DNA from: Deltaproteobacteria bacterium | GTDB taxonomy: Bacteria; Desulfobacterota; DSM-4660; Desulfatiglandales; HGW-15 | Assembly: GCA_016930835.1 (NCBI GenBank) | Contig: JAFGGA010000085.1 | Location: 1-45,120, forward strand | DNA: 45,120 bases | Direction: 5' to 3' | Shown here: piece by piece, positions 25,956-34,143 of the stretch | Layout: each line of letters begins with the position of its first letter | Numbering within the stretch: the first letter of the stretch is position 1 | The notes under the pieces: generated by a model | Database searches by the model: none | What the model was told of the DNA's origin: nothing | What the model saw: only the letters and a program-made list of their open reading frames with translations | Position numbers and translations under genes: made by a program

Positions 25956-26076
25956 GTCATTCCGTCGAAGGCTGGAATTCAGTCTTTACAGGTAGTTACA
26001 TGGGCTCTGACCCTCGGCCGCAGTCTATCCAGTACTGGATACGGGACCGGGGTGACGACTTTTTACGAGTTCGTCA
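25956..26076 (-). repeat. Family A element copy 3, with internal palindromic insert
   Basis: It shares TTACATGGGCTCTGACCC and the terminal GACGACTTTTTACGAG with copies 1 and 2. Its central GC hairpin is interrupted by about 30 bases holding the perfect palindrome ATCCAGTACTGGAT (26027-26040). Confidence 0.75.
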
Positions 26077-26082
26077 ACGGTG

Positions 26083-26212
26083 ATCATTTACAGTCGCGTA
26101 ACCAAAAACTAGGCTGGTCATTCCGCGACCCTTCATCAAGTGCGGGGCAGGCTTGATCGCGGAATCCATAGGTCCGTGCCAAATTTTTCAAAAATCTAAA
26201 ATGATACAGGTT
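26083..26212 (-). repeat. Family B repeat copy 2 (reverse orientation)
   Basis: On the minus strand it reads CTGTATCATTTTAGATTTTT, then GGCACGGACCTATGGATTCC, then GACCAGCCTAGTTTTTGGTT, aligning with 24129 and 36595. It sits next to family A copy 3. Confidence 0.6.
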
Positions 26213-26259
26213 TAGAAATATTAAGAGGAGCTGAGAGCGAAAAAGTAAAGAGGTGCTTT

Positions 26260-27183
26260 ATGTCCAAAGTCATTATTACGGCGGCCCTAACAGGGGCCAT
26301 TCACACACCGTCCATGTCCGAATATCTGCCATTCAAGATAGAAGATCTTATTGAAGAGGCGGTTCGGTCTGATAATGCAGGCGCCGCAGTGGTGCATGTT
26401 CATGCGAGAAATCCTGAAGACGGGTCTCCATCTTCCAGCGGTGAAGTTTTTAGGGCCATTTTAAGCGGTATCAAGGCGCGGTCCAATGTAGTGGTCACCC
26501 CCACCACCGGGGGCAGTTATACCATGACGCCCAGGGAACGCCTGGCCGTGGTGAGCGCCTTGGAGCCTGAAATGGCCACGTTTAACGCGGGTTCTTTGAA
26601 CTTTGCCCTTTATCCGGTTTTGGAGAAATACAAAGATTTTAAATATGACTGGGAAAAGAGCTATCTGCAAGGCACCGAGAGTTTTATATTCTCCAATCAT
26701 TTCGAGTCGCTCCATATCTATTCCCAGACCATGAGCGAAACCAACACCAGGCCTGAGATCGAGATCTATGATGTGGGCCAGGTCAATAACGTGGCCCAGC
26801 TTGTCAGCGAGGGTTACCTTAAGAAGCCGGTCTATCTTCAGTATGTCATGGGCATCCTGGGCGGTATTCCGGCCACCACGGATAATCTACTGTACTTGAT
26901 TCGCGAGTCCAAAAGACTGTTGGGCGATGATTTTAAATGGTCTGTGTGCGCGGCCGGGCGGTTCCAATTCGCCATGGGCGTGGTCAATGTGCTGGAAGGG
27001 GGGTTCTGGCGAGTGGGACTTGAGGATAATCTCTATCTTGAAAAAGGCGTGCTGGCCAAGAGCAGTGCCGAGCAGGTGGAAAAGGCCATCCGCATTATCC
27101 GCGAATTGGGGTATGAACCGGCTACACCGGATGAGGCCAGGGCGATTTTGGGATTAAAAGGATTAGACAAGGTGAATTATTAA
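26260..27183 (+). CDS. Beta-keto acid cleavage enzyme (BKACE, DUF849), copy 2
   Basis: This 307-residue paralogue of the protein at 21372 carries the Zn motif VVHVHARNP, TPTTGGSYTMTPRER in the phosphate/substrate region and RVGLEDNLYLEKG near the C terminus. The ligand-binding loops differ from copy 1, so the preferred keto acids may differ. AGAGGTG precedes the ATG. It faces the same way as the cyclase-family, cupin, SDR and dehydrogenase genes. It is the better positional candidate for the triacetate acetoacetate-lyase step, giving acetoacetate and acetoacetyl-CoA. Confidence 0.88.
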   Translation: MSKVIITAALTGAIHTPSMSEYLPFKIEDLIEEAVRSDNAGAAVVHVHARNPEDGSPSSSGEVFRAILSGIKARSNVVVTPTTGGSYTMTPRERLAVVSALEPEMATFNAGSLNFALYPVLEKYKDFKYDWEKSYLQGTESFIFSNHFESLHIYSQTMSETNTRPEIEIYDVGQVNNVAQLVSEGYLKKPVYLQYVMGILGGIPATTDNLLYLIRESKRLLGDDFKWSVCAAGRFQFAMGVVNVLEGGFWRVGLEDNLYLEKGVLAKSSAEQVEKAIRIIRELGYEPATPDEARAILGLKGLDKVNY

Positions 27184-27586
27184 AAAGGCGCTGGACGCAG
27201 GGTGCGGGGTGCATGGTGCAGGGGAATAGCTAGATCGAATGGAAATGAGGCGAAGTTGTCACCCCGGCGAGGGCCGGGGTCCAGAAGCTTTGAAATATTG
27301 GATTCCGGCCTCCGCCGGAATGACAAAGAGTCATATAACTCAGGATTGACGCGCCCCATGGGTTCCTTAAAGTTTCATGCGAGAAGTTTTGAATTTGATA
27401 TGCATTTCTAGATTCCCCCTTTCAATTTCACTCGAAGTTGTGAGCCTATCGAACCGTGAATCTCGCTTCGCTCGTCTGTAATGACCAATTTCGCCTACTA
27501 CGATACAGTCAAGACAAAACAACAAGATTTAACCTTATATCTATGGAGTCATAAAAAAGACTAATTATCTGGGAGGAGCATAAAAA
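27184..27586. other. Intergenic stretch with a repeat A fragment
   Basis: Family A copy 4 occupies 27256-27328. The rest shows only short repeat-like phrases (TCGAACCGTGAATCTCGCTT) and no gene. A GGAGGAG site for the SDR is at the right edge. Confidence 0.5.
27256..27328 (+). repeat. Family A element copy 4, core only
   Basis: GTCACCCCGGCGAGGGCCGG, then GGTCCAGAAGCTTTG and GATTCCGGCCTCCGCCGGAA. Both GC hairpins are present, but the 14-base termini and the middle spacer of copies 1-2 are absent or changed. Confidence 0.7.
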
Positions 27587-28378
27587 ATGATCATAAAAAA
27601 AGGGATGGATCTACTCAAAGATCTTTTTGATGTCTCGGGTAAGGTGGCCTTGATTACAGGTGCTACCGGCGGTTTTGGGCACACTGCAGCCTTGGCATTG
27701 GCCATGGCCGGCGCCAAGGTCATGGCCACGGGCAGGAGCGCGGATACATTACAGACACTTGTGGATGAGATGAAAAAACAGGGGGGAGAAGCCGCTTTTT
27801 CAGCCGGTTCACCCATCGATCATGATGATGTCAAACGGGTCGTAAAGAATACGGTGGATCAATTCGGAGGTATTGATATCCTGATCACGGCCGCGGGGGT
27901 CAATAAGCCCGGACCCATCGTGGAGCAGTCTTTGGAAGATTGGGACATGATCATGGACGCGAACGTCAAAGGGACCTGGTTGTTCTGTAAAGAAGTGGGC
28001 AGGGTCATGATCGAACAGAAAAAGGGCGGCAAGGTGATCCTGTTAGGATCAGCCCGGGGTGAACTGGGCATGGCTAACTATACCGCGTACAGCCCTTCCA
28101 AGGGGGCAGTTCATTTGATGGCCAAGTCTTTGGGGTGTGAATGGGGACCACACAAAATCAATGTTAATGCCATTGCGCCCACGGTGTTTCGAACCGCTCT
28201 GACACAATGGATGTTTGATGATGGCGCCTTTTACAAAAATTTCTTAAAGCGCATTCCCATTGGCAGATTGGGCGAGCCGGAAGATTTTATCGGAACCGTG
28301 ATATTTCTCTCTTCCAAGGCATCCGACTTTATCACCGGTGCGGTTATCTGCGCTGACGGCGGGTATACAGCCGGATAA
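27587..28378 (+). CDS. Short-chain dehydrogenase/reductase, candidate phloroglucinol reductase
   Basis: This is a classical SDR of 263 residues. The cofactor loop is TGATGGFG, the catalytic Ser155 lies in LLGSARG, Tyr168 and Lys172 in YSPSK, and NVNAIAPTVFRT follows. GGAGGAG precedes the ATG. It is 10 bases upstream of the hydroxyacyl dehydrogenase gene and clearly co-transcribed. Phloroglucinol reductases, which make dihydrophloroglucinol with NADPH, are SDR proteins. With the cyclase-family and BKACE genes nearby, this is the natural candidate. Family-level substrate assignment for SDRs is weak, so another ketone reductase is possible. Confidence 0.82.
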   Translation: MIIKKGMDLLKDLFDVSGKVALITGATGGFGHTAALALAMAGAKVMATGRSADTLQTLVDEMKKQGGEAAFSAGSPIDHDDVKRVVKNTVDQFGGIDILITAAGVNKPGPIVEQSLEDWDMIMDANVKGTWLFCKEVGRVMIEQKKGGKVILLGSARGELGMANYTAYSPSKGAVHLMAKSLGCEWGPHKINVNAIAPTVFRTALTQWMFDDGAFYKNFLKRIPIGRLGEPEDFIGTVIFLSSKASDFITGAVICADGGYTAG

Positions 28379-28388
28379 GGGGTGATGC

Positions 28389-29333
28389 ATGTCGGATATT
28401 CAAAATATTGCCGTTATCGGAGCCGGATTGATGGGACACGGGATTGCCCAGATCTTCGCAGTACGGGGATACCTTGTGAGGCTGATGGATCTTGATCAGG
28501 ATCTTTTAGCCGAGGCACTAAAAAAGATCCGTGGAAATTTGACCCTGATGGCTGAAAAAGGGATCGGCCTGCAAGATGATATTGATTCTGCCCTTTCACG
28601 CATCACGACCACTAGGTATATGGCAGAGGCGGCCCAAGGGAGTCAATTCGTGGTGGAGGCGGTGTCCGAGAATCTGCAGCTCAAACAAAAGGTCTTTAAG
28701 GAATTGGATTCACAATCTCCACCAGAAACCATACTTGCCACCAATACGTCGGTGATCAGCATCACGGAAATCGCCTCACAATCCAAGAGTCGTAGCCGTA
28801 TTGTGGGGACCCATTTCTGGAACCCGCCCTATTTGATCCCCCTGGTGGAGGTGATCCGGGGGGATGAGACATCGAACGATACCATGGACCGAACATTTAC
28901 GCTGCTTCAGGCCGTAGGCAAGCATCCGGTGCGGGTACAAAAGGACGTGCCAGGTTTTGTGGGCAACCGTCTGCAACATGCTCTATGGCGGGAGGCTATT
29001 TCCATTGTCGAGCAAGGAATAGCCGATGCCGCCACTGTGGATGAGTGTGTGCGGTTCGGGTTCGGGTTGCGTCTGCCGCAATTGGGTCCCATGGAAAATA
29101 TCGATATGGTGGGGACCGATTTGACGCTTGCGATCCATGATTATATTTTAAAACATCTGGATCGTACGCCTGTACCATCTCCCCTTTTGCGAAAGAAAGT
29201 TGAGCAGGGAGATTTTGGTTTTAAGACGGGAAAAGGATTTCAGGATTGGTCTCCCGAAGAGGCGGAACAGTCCAGAAAGCAGCTTCAGGAATACTTATTA
29301 AGCGTGATGAAGACCCCATCATTCAATCCTTGA
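28389..29333 (+). CDS. 3-hydroxyacyl dehydrogenase family protein, candidate 3-hydroxy-5-oxohexanoate dehydrogenase
   Basis: The 314-residue enzyme has an N-terminal NAD fold (IGAGLMGHGIAQIFA, VVEAVSENLQLKQKVF), the catalytic-His block GTHFWNPPYLIPLVEVI and the C-terminal helical domain (VPGFVGNRLQHALWRE, DFGFKTGKGFQDW). This family includes 3-hydroxybutyryl-CoA and L-carnitine dehydrogenases. In phloroglucinol breakdown a related enzyme oxidises 3-hydroxy-5-oxohexanoate to triacetate, the substrate of a BKACE. GGGGTGATGC precedes the ATG, and it lies directly behind the SDR. The free-acid versus CoA substrate cannot be read from sequence. Confidence 0.85.
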   Translation: MSDIQNIAVIGAGLMGHGIAQIFAVRGYLVRLMDLDQDLLAEALKKIRGNLTLMAEKGIGLQDDIDSALSRITTTRYMAEAAQGSQFVVEAVSENLQLKQKVFKELDSQSPPETILATNTSVISITEIASQSKSRSRIVGTHFWNPPYLIPLVEVIRGDETSNDTMDRTFTLLQAVGKHPVRVQKDVPGFVGNRLQHALWREAISIVEQGIADAATVDECVRFGFGLRLPQLGPMENIDMVGTDLTLAIHDYILKHLDRTPVPSPLLRKKVEQGDFGFKTGKGFQDWSPEEAEQSRKQLQEYLLSVMKTPSFNP

Positions 29334-29862
29334 AAAGGAGATGAAGATTATTGTCATGATCAAATTATTCTGGAAGCTGGTTTCTGGATATTGGGTGTCT
29401 TTTTATATTTGTACATTTCTTCATGTCGGGCATTGAGTACCCAGCATCGACCAATTCAAAGCGCCAGTATGAAAAACGTTGTCCCCCCTTCCCTCGCGGG
29501 AGGGGGTTAGGGGGAATGGTAGCGTAGGGGTGGAAAAGGTTGTAGGTTGTGAAACCCAACTGTAGGGCGGCATTTTACATGCCGCCGTGTACATCAAGAC
29601 GAGGCAAAAACCTCCTCATATGCGGCGCGGGGTATAAAACCCCTCCCTGCGAAAGGTGAGTAAAAAACCAAGCTGTGGGTTGGGTTTTGAAACCCGACGA
29701 GTTACTAACTTCCCTCCCCCTTGACGGGGGAGGGTTAGGGTGGGGGTGGAAAATGAAACCGTTATTGGCGGAACTTTTGGACAGGGTATTGGCTTCTTTA
29801 TCCAAGTCCCCCAAACTAGCCGGGTGGATTTTTTCGTTATGTGGGGGATTCTGGGTTACTAG
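29334..29862. repeat. Intergenic stretch of stacked palindromes
   Basis: No gene is seen. It contains a family C palindrome (29483-29506), a perfect hairpin GGCGGCAT-TTTAC-ATGCCGCC (29566-29586), GGGTTTTGAAACCC near 29680, and another family C unit (29711-29737). It looks like a landing zone for small repeats between the catabolic operon and the decayed genes downstream. Confidence 0.5.
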
Positions 29863-30594
29863 CTGAGCGCCCATCGCCGGTTCTTCAACTCCATCGGGTG
29901 GACACCCATCGCCCATAATCCGGATTCCTGGGAGGGCTGGCACTGGGGGGCCATGCATCATTGGGGGAACAGCATGCGCCTGGGTGCGTCCGAGACCTAT
30001 GGCACGGTTGAAGACCTCTTAAAGGAATGCGAGATGGTGGTCTTCTGGTCCAGCGATCCGGAATCCACCAGCGGGGTGTATGCGGCCTTTGAGGGAACCG
30101 TGCGGTGTCAGTGGCTCAAGGAGATGGGGATCAAGATGGGCCACATCGATCCCTTCTACAACCACACGGCGGCCCTGTTGGGCGGCAAAGGGCTGGCCCA
30201 GCGTCCGGCCACGGGCAATGCCCTGGCCCTTGCCATCGCCTATGTGTGACAGAAGATCTTTACGACAAAGAGTACGTGATCCATCGTACTATCGGATTCG
30301 ACCAGTGGAAGGACTATATCCTGGGCAAGGAAGACGAGGTTCCGAAAACACCTGAATGGCAAGAAAATGAGTCCGCCATTCCCGCAAAAGACGTCAGGGC
30401 CCTGGCCAGGGAATGGGGTTCCAAAAAGACCTATCTGGCCGCAGGTGGCATCGTGGGTTTCGAGAGCGCCTGCCGTTGCGCCACCGGAACGGAATGGGCC
30501 CCGGTCCATGGTCTGTTTGATGGCCATGCAGGGATTGGGTAAGCCGGGTGTCAACATGGGCTGTATGCAACAAGGAACACCGGTGGATGAACAT
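29863..30594 (+). pseudogene. Decayed pyrogallol-phloroglucinol transhydroxylase large subunit (molybdopterin)
   Basis: The text FFNSIGWTPIAHNPDSWEGW, EMVVFWSSDPESTSGVYAAF, IDPFYNHTAALLGGKG, DLYDKEYVIHRTIGFDQW and LMAMQGLGKPGVNMGCMQQG belongs to the DMSO-reductase-type large subunit family of transhydroxylase. Frames change near 30246, where a TGG seems to have lost a base, and near 30500. Both N- and C-terminal parts are missing. At about 30594 the match passes straight into the small-subunit remnant. The intact enzyme would make phloroglucinol from pyrogallol. Assignment within this Mo family is from memory of the sequence, so a sister family is possible. Confidence 0.75.
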
Positions 30595-31289
30595 CCATCG
30601 AAGGGAGAGGGGACAGTTTCCCCTGATCGATGCGGCCTAATCTGCCCGTGGCCTGTATGCACTGCGATGATGCCCCATGCGTGAAGGCGGCCAAAGATGG
30701 GGCCGTGTATAAACGAGATGACGGGATCGTGTTGATCGATCCTCAAAAGGCCAAGGGCCGGCATGAGATTATAAGATCCTGCCCTTATGAGGTCATCTGG
30801 TGGAATGAGGAGAAGGATGTTCCGCAGAAATGCACCCTTTGCGCCCATCTCTTGGATGAAGGGTGGGACCGGCCCAGATGCGTACAGGCCTGTCCCATAG
30901 GGGCGCTGCGGATTATCCATGGAGATGATCCTGAGATCAAACAGATGGTCATATCCGAGAATCTTGAATCGTTGCATCCCCAATACCGTACATTACCAAG
31001 GGTCTATTACAAGAATCTTTTTCGATTCACCCGATGTTTTGCGGCCGGAAGCATGGCCTACAAGAAGGATGGAACCATTGATTGTGCTGAAGGGGCGGAG
31101 GTAGTGCTTTATCAAAATGCGGAAAAGGTCGCCCAAATCTCCACCGATCACTTCGGGGATTTTCAATTTGATAACCTTGATGAAGACAGCGGACAATACA
31201 TGATTGAAGTCGCATATAAAGGGGCAAAGAAAAACATCAAAGTGGAACTGGGAAAGAGCATTAATATAGGGACGATCGTTCTCGAATAA
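30595..31289 (+). pseudogene. Decayed transhydroxylase small (ferredoxin) subunit
   Basis: Starting at RRERGQFPLIDAA there is one lost base near 30639. The frame then runs on to the TAA at 31287 through VACMHCDDAPCVKAA, CPYEVIWWNEE, CTLCAHLLDEG and CVQACPIGALRI. These are most of the Cys ligands for 4Fe-4S clusters. The C-terminal beta domain (about 80 residues, AEVVLYQNAEKVAQISTD) resembles the Ig/carboxypeptidase-regulatory-like domain of transhydroxylase small subunits. The N-terminal Cys group is absent. The unit is fused head-on to the large-subunit remnant, so a deletion removed the end of one gene and the start of the next. Confidence 0.75.
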
Positions 31290-31291
31290 GT

Positions 31292-31333
31292 ACCCCCTCA
31301 CCCAATCCTCTTCCCCATTCCGGGGGAGAGGAC
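31292..31333 (+). repeat. GC-rich palindromic repeat, family C
   Basis: ACCCCCTCACCCAATCCTCT, then TCCCCATTCCGGGGGAGAGG: an imperfect palindrome of the same family, at the boundary of two pseudogenes. Confidence 0.5.
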
Positions 31334-31349
31334 AGAGCCCGCGGGAATA

Positions 31350-31658
31350 CTCCATGGGGAAACCATCCATCTTACGATAGATGACAAAGAGGTCGAAGTT
31401 CCAAAAGCTCAAACCATTCTGGAAGAGGCGTTAGACAATGGGATTTACAACCCCCACCCGTTATGCTATCATCCGGACCTGAAACCGGCCGGGACATGAG
31501 GCCTGAAGCGATAGGAAATAACCTCCTACCGGCTGCCCAGAGAGGCGCTGTACGAAGAAATCCTTGAGACTGAAAAGGTAGGGGTGGAGATCAGGACCCG
31601 AGAAAAGATCGAATCATTGGATCGTCTCACGTTGAGGGGTTGGAATCTAATGAAATAG
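31350..31658 (+). pseudogene. Decayed 2Fe-2S/FAD oxidoreductase (NuoG-like N terminus plus GltD-like piece)
   Basis: IDDKEVEVPKAQTILEEA and NPHPLCYHPDLKPAGT are the start of a 2Fe-2S ferredoxin-type domain. The frame meets TGA at 31497 where a ligand Cys is expected, and TAG at 31512. In the same frame SYRLPREALYEEILETEKVG and EIRTREKIESLDRL follow, typical of the FAD/NAD part of GltD-like oxidoreductases. Several hundred residues between these two parts are missing. A third deletion-type remnant in this region. Confidence 0.65.
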
Positions 31659-31754
31659 CCTGAGAGGGAAATTGTTGATTTTGCGCTCATGTTTGCCTTA
31701 AAAGGGCTTGGCCTTCCCCTGAAAATGATAGAGTAACATCAATAAAACTCACCC

Positions 31755-32315
31755 ATGGGATATATTATCAAGCTTATCGCATTCGTTTTATTATCCGTTT
31801 GTCTTATATGGATATCCCGGGATTCGCTTCATGTGCCGCGTTCCCATGGTTTCTTCCGTTTCTTTTCATGGGAGTTTATCCTTGCCCTGTTCGTTTTCAA
31901 TGTAGACTCCTGGTTCAGGGATATATTTTCCTGGCATCAAGTGATCTCATGGTTCCTGCTGATTATTTCCATTATCCCGCTTGTGTTCGGCGTCCGTTCC
32001 TTGACCGGTCAAGGGAACCCGGTTGAAAAGCGATTCGGGGAACCCCAATTATTGAGCTTCGAAAAGACAACCTCTCTGGTCGACACCGGCATCTATCATT
32101 ACATTAGACACCCGCTTTACAGTTCCCTTTTGTTTTTGGCATGGGGGATATTCTTCAAGATCCCCAGCCTGCTCGGCGCGTTATTTGCTATGGCTGCGAC
32201 CCTTTCTTTGTTGGCCACGGCCAAGGCGGATGAAACCGAGTGCATTCTTTTTTTTGGACCGGCCTATGAAGCATACATGAAAAAAACCAAACGTTTTATA
32301 CCGTTCTTGCTCTAA
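31755..32315 (+). CDS. Isoprenylcysteine methyltransferase/phospholipid methyltransferase-like membrane protein
   Basis: This is a 186-residue integral membrane protein with about five hydrophobic helices. The signature TGIYHYIRHPLYSSLLFL and the C-terminal ADETECILFFGPAYEAYMKK fit the ICMT/PEMT family, which uses S-adenosylmethionine at the membrane face. Bacterial members mostly have unknown substrates, and some methylate lipids. There is no clear ribosome site before the ATG at 31755. It follows a chain of decayed genes, so it may have been separated from its original operon. Confidence 0.75.
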   Translation: MGYIIKLIAFVLLSVCLIWISRDSLHVPRSHGFFRFFSWEFILALFVFNVDSWFRDIFSWHQVISWFLLIISIIPLVFGVRSLTGQGNPVEKRFGEPQLLSFEKTTSLVDTGIYHYIRHPLYSSLLFLAWGIFFKIPSLLGALFAMAATLSLLATAKADETECILFFGPAYEAYMKKTKRFIPFLL

Positions 32316-32411
32316 TTTTTTGATCACCGTGCGAATAATGTGACTCGTTGGATTAGCGGCTGATTCGAAATCGGAAGATATGTGAAAACCCAATTCGAGA
32401 GGAGGAAAAAC

Positions 32412-33848
32412 ATGGGATTAAGGACTGCTGAGGAATATAAAGAAAGTCTGAGAGACGGCCGGCGTGTATATATCCGGGGGGAGAAAGTAGAGGATGTCAC
32501 AAAACATCCTATTCTGGGGATTACCTGTGATACGGTCGGTGCGAGCTATGAGTTGACGGCATCGGATGATAAGGAGATCAGGGATCTTTTTGCCGCCCCC
32601 CACCCTGAAACCAGCGAACCGATCAATCGCTTATTTATTACGCCGCGCAACTCAGAAGACCTTCGATATCGGACCAAAGTGATTCAACGATCCATGGAGC
32701 TGACCGGGGGACTTCCATTCGGCAAAGACATCGGTACGGATTGCCTGAACGCCGCTTTCGTGGTCGCTGGTCAAATGGGTAACAAACAATATCAGGAGAA
32801 TGCCATGAATTTTTTGGAGCACCTGAGGAAAAACGATCTCCATACCTGCGGCGCGGTGACATGTGTGAAAGGAGATCGGTCAAAGGAGCCGTCAAAACAG
32901 AAACACCCGGATTATTACTTGCATGTGGTGGATAAAAACAGTGAAGGTATCATTGTAAAGGGCGCAAAGATTCATATTACCAGCGCTCCGGTCGCCAATG
33001 AGATCATCGTGGTCCCGACGCGTCAGATGCGGGAAAACGAGGGAGATTACGCGCTCAGTTTTGCCATACCCGCCAATACGGAAGGAATCACGTTTATATG
33101 TCGCGCCGGCAGGGGCGCCTGGTCCGAGCATGAGTTCCATGGTAAGCAACCGGTGAGAGAATTGACTGAGGCCATGATCGTGTTTGATAATGTGTTTGTT
33201 CCTTGGGATCGCGTTTTCATGTGTGGGGAGTGGCAGTACTCCATGCTGTTGGCCTATACATTCGCGACCTTTCACAGATTTACGGCCATCAGCTATAAGG
33301 TCCCGTCTGTTGAGATCATGGCGGGTTGCGCGGTGGCCATGGCAAAATATAATGGCCTTGAAAAGGTAGGCCACATCAGGGATAAACTGGCCGATGTGGC
33401 GGCCTATGTGGAAACACTCAAGGCCTTAACCAATGCCGCGGCCCAGGACCCGGTCATGTACGGTGATATTGCGGTACCGAATCCGTTGATTGCCAATATG
33501 GCTAAACTGCATTTTGCGAGCAAGTATCATGGTTTTATTGAATTGATTCAGGACATAGCCGGCGGCATCCTTGCTACGACACCTGATCAAAAAGATTGGG
33601 AGAATCCGGATATCCATGATTACCTCGAACACTATCTGGGTGGATCTGGAGAGTACAGCACCCTGGATCGCCTGAAGATGGTTCATGAGACCATGCGGCA
33701 TGTGTGTTCACACGACTCGGCATTCCATGAGGTGACCACGGTTCACGCGGAAGGCTCCATGGCCGCGCAAAAGATGATGATCCTGGTTGAATCACCGCTG
33801 AAAAGATATGAGGAACGGGCCAAAAAGGCGGCGGGGATTATTGACTGA
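32412..33848 (+). CDS. HpaB/4-hydroxybutyryl-CoA dehydratase-fold flavoprotein lacking cluster ligands
   Basis: The 478-residue protein aligns with the family of HpaB (4-hydroxyphenylacetate 3-monooxygenase) and AbfD (4-hydroxybutyryl-CoA dehydratase). Examples are RTAEEYKESLRDGRRVYIRG, ANEIIVVPTRQM, VFDNVFVPWDRVF and the acyl-CoA-dehydrogenase-like C-terminal helices. AbfD needs three Cys and one His for its 4Fe-4S cluster. Here the region before GTDCLNAAF shows no matching Cys pair, and the His in TFATFHRF has no Cys seven residues on. An AbfD-type dehydratase therefore looks unlikely. GAGGAGG lies 6 bases before the ATG at 32412. In an anaerobe an oxygen-using role is also odd, so the reaction is open. 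Confidence 0.8.
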   Translation: MGLRTAEEYKESLRDGRRVYIRGEKVEDVTKHPILGITCDTVGASYELTASDDKEIRDLFAAPHPETSEPINRLFITPRNSEDLRYRTKVIQRSMELTGGLPFGKDIGTDCLNAAFVVAGQMGNKQYQENAMNFLEHLRKNDLHTCGAVTCVKGDRSKEPSKQKHPDYYLHVVDKNSEGIIVKGAKIHITSAPVANEIIVVPTRQMRENEGDYALSFAIPANTEGITFICRAGRGAWSEHEFHGKQPVRELTEAMIVFDNVFVPWDRVFMCGEWQYSMLLAYTFATFHRFTAISYKVPSVEIMAGCAVAMAKYNGLEKVGHIRDKLADVAAYVETLKALTNAAAQDPVMYGDIAVPNPLIANMAKLHFASKYHGFIELIQDIAGGILATTPDQKDWENPDIHDYLEHYLGGSGEYSTLDRLKMVHETMRHVCSHDSAFHEVTTVHAEGSMAAQKMMILVESPLKRYEERAKKAAGIID

Positions 33849-33898
33849 TATCGTGTCCTATGTCTCCATAATTATCCATTTTCAGGAGGTCTAGGTAA

Positions 33899-34143
33899 AT
33901 GATTTCGTTGATCGTGAAGATTCCCATACAAGGGGAAAAAGAGAGGCATTTATTGAGGTGTTTAAGGAGATGGCGGACAATGTTTCCAAGGAAGAAGGGA
34001 ATCACTTGTATTCGCTGAGTTTCTCCACAAAAGAACCGGGCCTGGCGATTATCATGGAGCGCTATACGGGTAAAGAAGCCCTGGTCGCCCATTCCAAGTC
34101 CGACTATTATAAGGCTTTCACTGAAAATGACGCTACCCATTGA
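33899..34143 (+). pseudogene. Antibiotic-biosynthesis-monooxygenase-like small protein, frameshifted
   Basis: An ATG at 33899 behind AGGAGG starts MISLIVKIPIQ. After a change of frame near 33930, in a run of Gs, the text EAFIEVFKEMADNVSKEEGN, YSLSFSTKEPGLAIIMERYT and ALVAHSKSDYY continues to 34143. Joined, the parts make an ABM-domain protein of about 81 residues, a small ferredoxin-like dimer fold found in quinol monooxygenases and stress proteins. Either a single-base indel has killed it, or the base call is wrong. Its end overlaps the next gene by 17 bases. Confidence 0.6.

Larger units (their letters stand above)
25891..26259. other. Intergenic stretch filled by repeats A3 and B2
   Basis: Two repeat elements lie back to back here (25956-26076 and 26083-26212). 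No gene is seen. The AGAGGTG ribosome site of BKACE copy 2 lies at the right end. Confidence 0.5.

Noticed and set aside
29334-29862. CRISPR-like array suggested by stacked repeats
   Set aside because: The palindromes differ from one another, are unevenly spaced and have no uniform spacers.
30247-30249. TGA in the molybdopterin large subunit as selenocysteine
   Set aside because: The family has Trp here and the homologous text continues in a different frame, so a one-base loss explains it.
31497-31499. TGA at a ligand-Cys position of the 2Fe-2S remnant, as a second selenocysteine
   Set aside because: The next Cys is also absent, a TAG follows five codons later in the same frame and most of the domain is deleted, so this is decay.
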